Origin: Turnera subulata
Taxonomy: Eukaryota > Streptophyta > Magnoliopsida > Malpighiales > Passifloraceae
Assembly: GCA_028386065.3 (NCBI GenBank)
Contig: JAKUCV010002478.1
Location: 35,626-99,625 of the forward strand
DNA length: 64,000 bases
Direction: 5' to 3'
A model generated the notes under the pieces. It did not search any database, had not been told where the DNA came from, and was given only the letters and a program-made list of their open reading frames with translations. The translations under genes and the position numbers were made by a program. Positions 33,528 through 43,577 of this stretch are shown piece by piece. Positions within the stretch are counted from its first letter, which is position 1. Every line of letters begins with the position of its first letter.

Positions 33528-35421
33528 GGATAAATGCATATTTTGGGGTCCGTACTATTTCAATTGTCCCTTTTAAGGGGTCTGTACTAATTTTTGACCC
33601 TTTTATATGCCCATACTCTCTTAAGTCATTCCTTTTTGGGGTCTCGGTCAGCCCAGCAGCTGACGTGGGCTGCCCGGCTTAGGAGTGTAATACACGTGGC
33701 AGCACATGAAAGGCCTTTTACACAAGTGCTGCCAATTGTACATGTGGGCTCCACTTCCCCTTATTTTTTTAAAAAAACCAATTTTCCTCATTTTTTTTTC
33801 AATTTACATCTAACAATTAATAAAATAAAAAATTCCCAATTAAAAACCCCTAAAACTAAACAAAACCCCTGATTGATTGATGAAAAAATTGTGTCGTTTT
33901 CTCATCGTCGTCTCTTTTTCACCTCCCTTCCCTGTCCTCCTCTCCTCGCTGCCTCAACGGCTTTGCGACTGAGCTTACCCACACCTTCCTCTCGCCTGCC
34001 TCCACGTGTCATTCCCTCTCTCTCTCTCTCTCTCAGCTGCTCTCCGGCAGCCTCCTCTCCACCGCCGCCACCTTCGTCTCCTTCCTCCCCTTCAACCCCC
34101 ACTGGATCGGATGGTCAATGACTTCTTCGATCGCGTCGTCAAGGCCTTGGACCTCTGTAACACCATCCGCGACGGGATTGAGCAGATCAGAGACTAGACG
34201 AAACGCCATCCACCATCGACCACTGGATGTTCAGAGAAGGCCAGTTCCGCCGGGCCCGCAAGGCCCTCTTCCATGCTCGACGAGAAGGACTCCTCCTCCT
34301 CCACCGCCTCCTCCATTGCCGCCCACCGCAAGCGCTCCTTCGGCTGCCAGAACCCCTCCAAGGACCACTACCACCTCGCCGGCCATTTCTGGTCATTGTC
34401 TTGGAGCGTTTCGCGCCCCTGTCTGCCGCCAGGCAGCTATAGGCCATCGGGAACAACCTCGTCGTCCCCAAAAGGAGCGAGGTGATTGCCACGAGTAGGG
34501 TTGCAGTGGCGGTGTCCAATACTTATTTTTCCTCCTCTTGTTTTTTCTTTGCCCCCTGCAAATTTTAATTTTTTTTGAATTAACATTTGTTATTTTTATT
34601 TTTGTTTTGGATAATTAATGTTTCATATTACAATTCGCTGGAGCAAATAAAGACGGTTGTCAATTCTGCTCGGAGGACGAGGAATACAGTGAGGAGAGGT
34701 GGGGACCTGTGGCCGTGGTGATGAACGGCAGCGATGCTGTATTGTTTGGCAACGGCGAACGACGGTGCATTAACGGCTCAAGGAGGAGAAGGTGTGTTCC
34801 AGTACGAGGGAGATGGTGGACCAGAAGGCAACGATGATTCATCCCAGAAGCGCCTCATGCTCTTGGGACCCCTTGTCAATGGTGGTTTCTGTTGCAACGA
34901 CGGCGACGTACTGTTGGACGACAATGAGGAGATATGGGGCACTGAAGAGATAGGGAGAGAGATGAGTTGCTTTTAGAGAGAGTGGCCTGACACATGTTTT
35001 TTTTGCCAAAAATGATTCCATTTTTATAATTCAAATCAGTTAATTATAAAATTTGCTAAAAAAATTTAAAGTCATTAAAAGTTAAAGAATTATGAAATTT
35101 ATTTTTTCTTTATTAATAAATTTAGAAAATAAAAATTCACTTAAAAAATATTTTACAATTTATTTTTTAAAGAAAATTGAAAGTGAGACCCACCATGTAC
35201 AGTGTGCATGTGAAGTACGAGACTCATGAGTTGCCACGTGTCGAAAAATGCACGCGTGTGATGCACTCCCGAGCTGGTCAGCCACGTCAGCAGCTGGGCT
35301 GACCGAGACCCCAAAAAGAAACAACATAAGAGAGTATGGGCATATAAAAGGGTCAAAAATTAATACAAACCCCTATAAGGGACAATTGAAATAGTACGGA
35401 CCCCAAAATGTGCATTTACCC
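33528..35421. mobile_element. Pack-MULE-like element with 10-bp TSD
   Basis: The ends GGATAAATGCATATTTTGGG and GGGTAAATGCACATTTTGGG (complement of the right end) form inverted repeats of roughly 250 bp. AATTATAATA is duplicated at 33518-33527 and 35422-35431. Long inverted repeats and a 9-11-bp duplication are Mutator traits. The 1.9-kb element has no transposase. Its GC-rich interior (about 33900-34980) carries captured host sequence, including the ROH1/DUF793 fragment described next. A (TC)n run lies at 34017-34034. Confidence 0.88.
34050..34545 (+). pseudogene. Captured fragment of a ROH1/BPS1-like (DUF793) gene
   Basis: In changing plus-strand frames the interior reads [20 protein letters not shown] then [64 protein letters not shown]; and IGNNLVVPKRSEVIATS. 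These follow the order of plant ROH1-type DUF793 proteins, which are linked to exocyst and secretion. Several segments between them are missing and frames shift at least three times. No complete reading frame remains. A similar intact parent gene would be expected elsewhere in this genome. Confidence 0.78.
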
Positions 35422-35639
35422 AATTATAATAGGAGCAACAATTGCAATTTTCCTCCTGTCTTATAACTACAATTTTCCTCTATTCTTGCTGCAATCTTCC
35501 TCTGTCAAATAGGCATTGAATATTTGTATTCACCTTTCAAGGTCATTAGAAATCATTATGTTCCTCCTTTAACTATATCCACTACGATAAAGCCTCAATC
35601 CCGCAGCAACGCGCGGGTAACTACCTAGTAACATCTAAT

Positions 35640-36040
35640 TAAGGTAGACAAAGTGCTAAGCAATTAGAAGCAAACATAGCCAACCTTTACCATTTCGCGA
35701 TATTTGATTATTCCGACCCTATTGCCACAAGAAGGCAATCAAGGAATTATTAACGCATACCAAAATAGAAATAGTCTCCCTACCATCGGAGGCCCGAATA
35801 AGACACTAGTACAATTTTTGGTTGAACCATGGTTTGACCACTTTTAGCCTAAGAAAACCGCAACTCGATGGTCCTTAACCTCGGCTTCGAGTTTTATAAC
35901 ATTGCACTGTACCATTGGAGGTCTGCCTATTTGAGCCCAAATAAATAATAATGGGTTATATCTCTTCATGTTTTGCAGCAATTTGCCAATTACTGTATCA
36001 CTCGTCCTCAAAGAGAAATTACTGTATCATTTGGAATAAA
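35640..36040. repeat. SRP14 fragment fused to half a hAT MITE (second copy of the fusion)
   Basis: Bases 35690-35817 follow SRP14: the end of intron 3 and part of exon 3, with GAAATAGTCTCCCTACCATC and GCCCGAATAAGACAC. They then run into the MITE right half (to about 35905) and the TAAATAATAATGGGTTATAT block. The SRP14/MITE junction is the same as at 23939. The block ends at the trigger-factor copy A pseudogene. Confidence 0.75.
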
Positions 36041-38806
36041 GATAAATATGCATAAAGCAAAGAACTGATGAATAAGAGCAGCTAGTGTTCAAGAACAACA
36101 TTTAACCATGCTTGTTTCTGAACCCCACAGTGATGTGATAGAACTCCAGCTCTATTCTATAATGAAAGATTTCCCATTTTCACACCATTGTAAGCACATG
36201 AAACCTTTTCTCCAACAACCTTAAAATTTAGAACCATTCAGTTTCATGTTTAAGATCATACATTTGGTCATTACATTTATGAAAGACATGTTGAAAACAT
36301 ATAGTTCTCAGCATCGTACAGAAATCCATAAGCAGTCGGATTCATATTAATGTTAGAGAAGAGTGAAGACTATAAATTAGTACTTGAAAATGTGCAAGGT
36401 TCTTCCTACTGTATAGTACTTTAGTAAGAATTCATGTTTAACAATGTGCGTGTTATATACTATAACATCATCTATTACTGCATATCCATAAACATAAATC
36501 AATATAGGACAGATTGCAATATAGATGCACCATCTAGATGATGAATGCTAAATCAACATATAAATGGATGCTGACTGTTGAAAGGATAATCTACTATTAG
36601 TTACCTTTTCCGCATATTCTGCTACTGTAGAATTTATCACTTTCTTGATAACTTCTTTGTAAACTTTTGAAGGTCCCAAGATTTGTAGCAAGACGTTTCT
36701 AGGTACCTGTAAGCATAACAAAGGAGCATCAAATTTCCACACGATTTTTAAAATATTCCCCATAGCTGTGTCATATTTGCGCATTTGGACATACAAATCT
36801 GAATATATGTAAGATAGTTCTTTCCTATACTCGCAAATGGGATGTTGAAACATTGCTCTCAAGAGTTACTATCAGGAAAATTGTTTCCTTACCCATATAA
36901 TTCCATTTTAAGCAATGGATTTAGCTTATGTTTACCAAGAATTGTTTTACCATCCTATCATGATCTTCATGCTCACTTAAATACAATGCTGACAGTGAGG
37001 ATGCCCACAACCGAGCAGCAATGTAGCATGAGAAACAGTAAAAGCACAATCTCAAAGCTATACTGCCAATCATAACTAGGTCAATCAGTTGATCACATGA
37101 ACAAAAGAGAATTGACGAACTTACATCTGGTGTTTTCCCTGGAAGTTACCTCAATGATTGACAGAAAGTTTGCAGCCCAACGGATTTAATTGAAAAGAAA
37201 TATGTCAGTTACTGATCCAAAGGACAAATTAGTTGTGGAAGTTCACATAAAGAAAAAAGACTTTAGAAGTATAGATTTTGTACAAGTAGTCATAATAAAG
37301 GAATATCTAAACCGGAAAAGCACGATACTGAAGTAAACAAACATCAATTTCCATGTGACTATAATAAACCTTCTACAGTATAAACATGAACATTCAATAG
37401 ATTTGATGTGTATGAATTATACACATATTTTGGGTCTTTAGTTTATAGATTTGGGCTTTGTTTTATTAAATTGTTATTTATTTAGTTAGCTTTTCATTTA
37501 GTTTTGATTTAATAAACTCTTCCTTTAGCTTTTGATGATTACATGTGATATTTGAAAGGATTTGGAAGATTTGGATAGATTCTGGAAGATAGAGATAAAA
37601 TGGTTATTATCTTGGAAAGATTTGAAGATAATAGGAAGATTTATCCTCCTGTGCACAACCTGTGTGCAGAAGTTCAAATTTCCATTATCCAACATTATCT
37701 TCCAAGGATATTTTGAAGAATCTTGTTTTAATTTAGATTAGGATTATTTATTTGTTATTTATCCATGTAAATTAAATTCAAAAGGTTTGTTTTTGAATTT
37801 AATTAGATTAGATTCTAGTTTTGAATTGAAATGAGAGATTTCCTACCATCCTTTCCTAGAGCCTATAAATAGCAAGGCATTCTAGGAGGAAAGGACACAC
37901 TTCACATTCTCACATACTCTCATTCTCTCATTCTCTCTCAAATTCAAGAGTAGTGCTTCATTAGTTCTTCAGAGGAGGAGGAGGTTTGCAGCTTAGAGCT
38001 TTGTTCAAGTTCTTATTCTTGTAATTCCTTGATCATTGCCTGGAATGAAATTCATAAGTATTTTCTTCTCTCTTGTTATGTTGAGCTAAATCTTTAAAGT
38101 CTAGGAATTAGGGGAGGTAGCTTGTCTATTCAATGATGCTATTTGTTTTATGAATTGCTTTTAATTCCTGAATGATCTATTGTTCATTGATTCAATCCTA
38201 GGGCACTTAACTATGCTATTTAACTGGCCATTAGATAGTATAAATTCTAGGTAGAGAATTGTTTAGTGACAGCGTCAATAATCTACCGGAATTGCATAGG
38301 TTGAACACTAGGAACTTACCTTGGAGAAGGATGACCTTCTAGTGAAGAATATAATTTGCTTAAGTTGACTGTGCATGAATGCCTTAGTTGTTTCTTCACT
38401 AGTGGACACGAAGTTGAAATAGCTAAGTAGGGTCTAAGTCACGCCACGAGAGTGGGTTATTTATTCTGTTTAATCAACTAGTCTTTCAACGAACTTAGGA
38501 AATTCAGGAGTTAGGGCAATTATGGTTGCATAGGCTGCTTATGCATACGCGTTGCATGATCTATCTGTGCATGGTTTTAAAGTTAAGCATCAGAGAATAG
38601 GCAAGTGAGCCCCCGAAGTCCTAGACATCTTTTGAATATTGAGAATCCATCTTTTATTATTTCAGCTATTTATTTTCTACTCAAATCCAATCTTTATTTG
38701 CCTAGACGATCACGAATTATTAAGCGATTAGTACTTAACCTGGTCCCAGAGGACGACCTTGTTTGCTACATCAATCTGTGCACTTGCAGAATAGCGTTCA
38801 AGTTTT

Positions 38807-38824
38807 TGGCGCCGTTGCCGGGGA
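38807..38824 (+). other. Primer-binding site of the Athila-like element
   Basis: TGGCGCCGTTGCCGGGGA directly after the left LTR. This is the tRNA-primer complement commonly seen in Athila/Tat retrotransposons. Confidence 0.8.
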
Positions 38825-38923
38825 CCGGCGTTAATATTAATTGTCTTAGTAATTAGGTCGATCTAGGCCTGTTACTACTTACGTTTTCCTTCTGTTTCTT
38901 TTCCACAGGGCTCTAGCAGGTGT

Positions 38924-40465
38924 ATGATCAGGACAAGAAGTAAGGGACCACCTTTACCACTTGATCCTGAAATTGAGAAGACGTGCAAGCTTCTCCGAAA
39001 ACTACGCCTGGAGAAGAGAGCTGAAGAAGAAGAAACAGACTCATCAGAAGAAGATATGGGAGACAACACTGTGAGGAACAATAACCTACCTCCTCATGAT
39101 GGGGGCGATGAAATTCCACCTGGAGGAAGGGTAGATGGGCAAGTTGATCCTCCTGCTCATGCAGCAAATCAAAGGCCGCAACTGCAAGACTTTATCATCC
39201 CAAGGCCTGAGATCTTACAACCAAGTATTGTTCGCCCAGCTATTCAAGCGAACAACTTTGAACTCAAGCCTGCTCTGATCAGCATGGTACAAGGATCACA
39301 GTTTAGCGGATCACCTTTGGATGACCCTAATACGCATCTTCAAAGTTTCCTAGAAATATGTGATACTTTGAAGAAGAATGGAGTGACCACTGATGCCATC
39401 CGCCTTCGCCTATTTCCATTCTCTCTTCGGGATAGAGCAAAGGCGTGGCTAAATTCTTTTCCAGCTGGAACCTTCCAGACATGGGAAGCCTTGTCACAAG
39501 CCTTTCTATCAAAATTCTTCCCACCGAGCAAGGCAATCAAACTCAGAAATGAGATTTTAACCTTTGCTCAGAAGGATGGTGAATCTCTTTATGATGGATG
39601 GGAACGGTACAAGGATCTGCTCCGAAGGTGCCCACATCATGGTCTGCCAGACTGGATGGTGCTAGAAACATTCTATGCCAACATAAGTGAGTCAATCAGG
39701 GGAACCATAGACGCTGCAGCAGAGGGAGCAATAATGACAATGCCAATCGAAGAAGCCTTCGAGCTTCTAGACCGGATGTCGGCTAACACTTTCCAATGGC
39801 CAGTTGAGAGACTGCCCATGAAAAAGGCTGCTGGAGTTTTTGAGCTAGAGGCTGTGAATATGTTGAGCTCAAAGATGGATTATATTATGCAAAACATGGG
39901 AGGGAACTCTGCTAGCCCTAATTCTGAAGGAGATACAGAGGAAGTTAATTACGTTGCTCAGAAGGCTAAGAACGATCTCTACTCCAATACTTACAATGAA
40001 GGGTGGAAGAACCATCCAAATTTCTCTTGGGGTGCTCAGCAAGGCAGTAGTAAAGGGCCTCTAGGTTTTTCTCAAAGAAGACCTAATCCTCAGCCTCAAC
40101 AATCAGCTCCACAGCCACAAAGAAATGACATGCAATCCTTTATGTATGCATTCATGGAAAGTCAGCGCCAACAGATGGAAAATCAGCGCCGACAGATGGA
40201 AAATCAAAGCCAACAGATGGAGGCTCAGCGCCGACAATTGGAGTTCCAGCAAAAGCAAACAGACTTAGTAGCTAATCTAACCTCAGAGATTAGCCAATTA
40301 AAAATGCAACTTGCTGGAAGTAAGAATAGGCTGCCTGGGCATACTGAAGTAAACCCAAAAGAACAATGCAATGCGATTACTCTGAGAAGTGGTAATCAGT
40401 ATGAGATACATGCGCCAACCAGGCGAGAGAAGCAGCCCCAAGAAGAAGCAGAACAGCGCAACTAG
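38924..40465 (+). CDS. Athila-like gag polyprotein
   Basis: 513 codons. The retrotransposon gag (capsid) domain lies at about residues 150-260, with LRLFPFSLRDRAKAWLNSFP, FLSKFFPPSKAIKLRNEILT and WERYKDLLRRCPHHGLPDWM. A glutamine-rich, coiled-coil-like stretch with QQMENQRRQ repeats lies near residues 408-445. The capsid would package the element's RNA in the cytoplasm. A TAG ends the frame at 40465, but similar sequence continues in frame beyond it to a further TAA near 40490, so the original gag-pol frame was probably longer. Confidence 0.8.
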   Translation: MIRTRSKGPPLPLDPEIEKTCKLLRKLRLEKRAEEEETDSSEEDMGDNTVRNNNLPPHDGGDEIPPGGRVDGQVDPPAHAANQRPQLQDFIIPRPEILQPSIVRPAIQANNFELKPALISMVQGSQFSGSPLDDPNTHLQSFLEICDTLKKNGVTTDAIRLRLFPFSLRDRAKAWLNSFPAGTFQTWEALSQAFLSKFFPPSKAIKLRNEILTFAQKDGESLYDGWERYKDLLRRCPHHGLPDWMVLETFYANISESIRGTIDAAAEGAIMTMPIEEAFELLDRMSANTFQWPVERLPMKKAAGVFELEAVNMLSSKMDYIMQNMGGNSASPNSEGDTEEVNYVAQKAKNDLYSNTYNEGWKNHPNFSWGAQQGSSKGPLGFSQRRPNPQPQQSAPQPQRNDMQSFMYAFMESQRQQMENQRRQMENQSQQMEAQRRQLEFQQKQTDLVANLTSEISQLKMQLAGSKNRLPGHTEVNPKEQCNAITLRSGNQYEIHAPTRREKQPQEEAEQRN

Positions 40466-40516
40466 GCTGAGCAAGAGGAAGCCCCAAAATAAGCACAACC
40501 AAAGAAAGAAGAAGAG

Positions 40517-41338
40517 GTGAAGCCATATGTTCCCCCTGTCCCATTTCCTGGAAGGTTGAAGAAGGCCAAACCTGATAAACAATTTGGTAAGTTCTTGGAA
40601 GTGCTTAAGAAGCTTTATGTGAATATCCCATTCACAGAGGCTCTTTCTCAAATGCCAGCCTACGCAAAATTTTTGAAAGAGATCTTGTCCAAGAAGAGGA
40701 ATTTGGAGGAAATTGGAACAGTAGCTCTAACGGCGGAATGTAGTGTTGTTATTCAAAACAACCTCGTTCCGAAGTTAGGAGACCCCGGAAGCTTCTCCAT
40801 CCCATGTGAGATTGGCGAAGTCAGCGTCAAAAGAGCATTATGCGACCTGGGAGCAAGCGTGAGCGTCATCCCACTTTGCATAAGCAAGAAGTTGAACATG
40901 GGAGACTTGAAGTCAACCTCAATTTCTCTCCAACTGGCAGATTGATCAATCAAGCATCCAGTTGGAATACTAGAAGATGTCCCAGTTAAAATTGGATCAT
41001 TCTTCATTCCAGTAGACTTTGTGGTATTAGATATGAAAGCTGATAGTAATATACCAATCATCTTGGGACGACCTTTCTTGGCAACAGCTGGAGCAGTGAT
41101 TGATGTGCAAAATGGGAAGCTTACTCTCAGGGTTGGATCGGAAGAAATTAGCTTCGAAATGATGCAGGTCATCTAGACAGAGATCCCGGAAAGTTCTTGT
41201 TATCGGATTGATGTTATTGATGAGGCTGTCCGAGAGGTCTCTGCACAAGAGACTCACGCAGATCCACTGCTCACCTGTATTGCTGATGCAAGATCTTCGG
41301 ATGATGTAGATGAAGTAGTAGCGGCAGCTGCTCAAGAC
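40517..41338 (+). pseudogene. Athila-like protease region
   Basis: Reads VNIPFTEALSQMPAYAKFLK, then ALCDLGASVSVIPL, where the D-G-A triad is the aspartic-protease motif, then LQLAD and a TGA at 40943 where CGA or AGA is expected. The sequence continues in the same frame with PIILGRPFLATAGAVIDVQN to a TAG at 41174 in place of a likely CAG. The protease would be made as part of gag-pol; here it is interrupted. Confidence 0.78.
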
Positions 41339-42619
41339 ATGGACAGGCTACCAGTTACCAGTTGTGAAGAGGCAAATAACTATGAATTTCTGGAGGGTGA
41401 AGCTATGAAGTCTGAAGTTCAGAAGTTGGAGCTCAAACCGTTACCTCCTAAGCTTCGCTATGCATTTCTGGGTCCTGAATCTACATACCCAGTCATCATT
41501 AGCTCAGAGCTAACTGAGGAGGAAGAAGAGAAACTTCTTAAGGAGCTCCGGGTGCATAGGAAAGCAATTGGGTATGCAATTGATGATCTCACAGGGATCA
41601 ACCCTTCTTTCTGTACACACAGGATCCTACTTGAGGATGGATATAAGCCTGTCATTGAACGCCAAAGACACCTCAATGAAAACGTGAAAGATGTTGTCAA
41701 GAAAGAGATCTTGAAACTCCTGAATGCAGGGATTATATATCCAATCTCAGACAGTGAGTGGGTATCACCTGTGCATGTGGTACCTAAGAAGGGAGGGATG
41801 ACAGTTGTGCCCAATGAGAATAACAAGCTGATCCTGACTAGAACGGTGACCGGATGGCGTATGTGCATCGACTACCGGAAGCTAAATAAGGCAACAAGGA
41901 AGGACAACAAGTTGCATGCAATTTACTACTCTAGTAAAACACTAGATGATGCACAAGTAAATTATGCAACCACTGAGAAGGAGCTCCTAGCAGTAGTCTT
42001 TGCTATAACTAAGTTTAGATCTTACCTTTTCGGGTCGAAGGTGATCGTGCACACTGATCATGCTGCACTTAAATACCTTCTCCAGAAGAAAGAGGCAAAA
42101 CCAAGATTACTGCGGTGGATCCTACAGCTGCAAGAATTTGATCTTGAGATCAAGGATAAGAAGGGCACAGAGAACCTGGTGGCAGACCATTTATCAAGAC
42201 TCACCCAAGAACAAGAACCTAAGGGTGATTTTGAATTGCCTATCGATGACTCCTTTCTTGATGAAAATCTCGCATCCATCTCAAGAGTGGAGCCTTGGTA
42301 TGCAGACTTTGTCAACTTCCTAGTAAGTGGTGTTCTTCCCCCAGATTTGAGCTATCGCCAAAAGAAGAAGTTTTTCTTTGACATTAGGCAATATATTTGG
42401 GAGGAACCACTGCTCTTCAAGAGATGCTCGGATGGGATCATACGGATATGTCTACCAGAAGAGGAAGTAAATGATGTTCTTATGCAGTGTCATGCTTCTG
42501 CATATGGCGGTCATGCAGGAGCCTGGAAGACAGCAACAAAGGTCCTCCAAAGTGGTTTTTATTGGCCAAACCTTTTCAAAGATGCGAAACGCTTCGTTCA
42601 GACATGTGATCGATGTTAA
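41339..42619 (+). pseudogene. Athila-like RT (core deleted), RNase H and integrase zinc finger
   Basis: The 426-codon frame begins inside pol. The RT N-terminal part reaches [19 protein letters not shown] near residue 190 and then jumps directly to [20 protein letters not shown], the RNase H start, so the polymerase palm with its catalytic aspartates is missing. RNase H ([14 protein letters not shown]), the connection ([13 protein letters not shown]) and the integrase HHCC finger (ending CDRC) follow. It stops at TAA (42617) where CAA would continue the frame. Confidence 0.82.
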
Positions 42620-43577
42620 AGAACGGGCTACATATCACAGCGCCAAGAAATGCCCCAGCAAGGCATTCAGGAAGTTGAGCTCTTTGACGTTTGGGGTATT
42701 GATTTTATAGGACCATTCCCTTCTTCATATTCAAATCAATACATCTTGGTGGCGGTAGACTACGTGTCAAAATGGGTCGAAGCTATTGCAACTCCGACAA
42801 ATGATGCACGGGTTGTAGTCAAGTTCCTCAAGAAAATCTTTTCAAGATTTGGAACCCCCCGTTCACTCATCAGTGATGGGGGTTCTCATTTTTGTAATAA
42901 GAAGCTGGAGGAACTACTTCGGAGATATGGAGTTACCCACAAGGTAGCCACGCCATACCTTCCCCAAACGAATGGACAAGTTGAAATTTCCAACAAGGCG
43001 ATAACGAGTATCCTAGAAAAAAACAGTGAATCAGAAGAGGAAGGATTGGTCATCAAAATTGGATGATACTCTTTGGGCTTATCGCACAGCGTATAAGACA
43101 CCCATTGGCACAACCCCCTACCGACTTGTGTACGGGAAGTCATGCCACTTGCCTGTTGAGTTGCAACATAAAGCATACTAGGCAATCAAATTTTTGAATT
43201 TTGATTCCAAGTTGTCAGGAAAGAAAAGGTTGTTACAACTCAATGAGTTGGAAGAATTACGACTCGATGCCTATGAGAATGCTCGGATCTACAAGGAGCG
43301 TATAAAGCGATGGCACGACAAGCACATTCAGAAAAGGAAGTTGAAGGTTGGAGATCAAGTCCTGCTTTTTAACTCCAGGCTCAAGTTATTCCCAGGGAAA
43401 CTTCGCTCAAGATGGACCGGCCCTTACACAATCATAACGGCCCATCTATCTGGCGCATTCGAGATAATGAACCAGGATAAGAGATGCTTTTCTGTGAACG
43501 GCCAACGACTCAAGCTTTACAACCTTGGAGATCCAATCGAGCCTGAGGCTGTGCAGTTTCTATCTGATCTGCACTAA
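42620..43577 (+). pseudogene. Athila-like integrase core and C-terminus
   Basis: The catalytic residues are visible: D in [12 protein letters not shown] in LISDGGSHF and E in [10 protein letters not shown]. Near 43020 an extra A in an A-run shifts the frame away from [20 protein letters not shown]. Near 43180 a TAG replaces a tryptophan codon before AIKFLNFD. The C-terminal domain (ARIYKERIKRWHDKHIQKRK, WTGPYTI) is open from 43194 to 43577. It cannot make an intact integrase. Confidence 0.82.

Noticed and set aside
36842..37075. 77-codon plus-strand frame
   Set aside because: Antisense to the trigger-factor copy A intron/exon region. A similar frame in copy B is explained by shared intron sequence.
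38605..38856. 83-codon frame before gag
   Set aside because: Spans the end of the left LTR and the primer-binding site, so it cannot be a separate gene.
41458..41868. 136-codon minus-strand frame
   Set aside because: Shadow of the Athila-like pol frame, which has the recognisable RT motifs.
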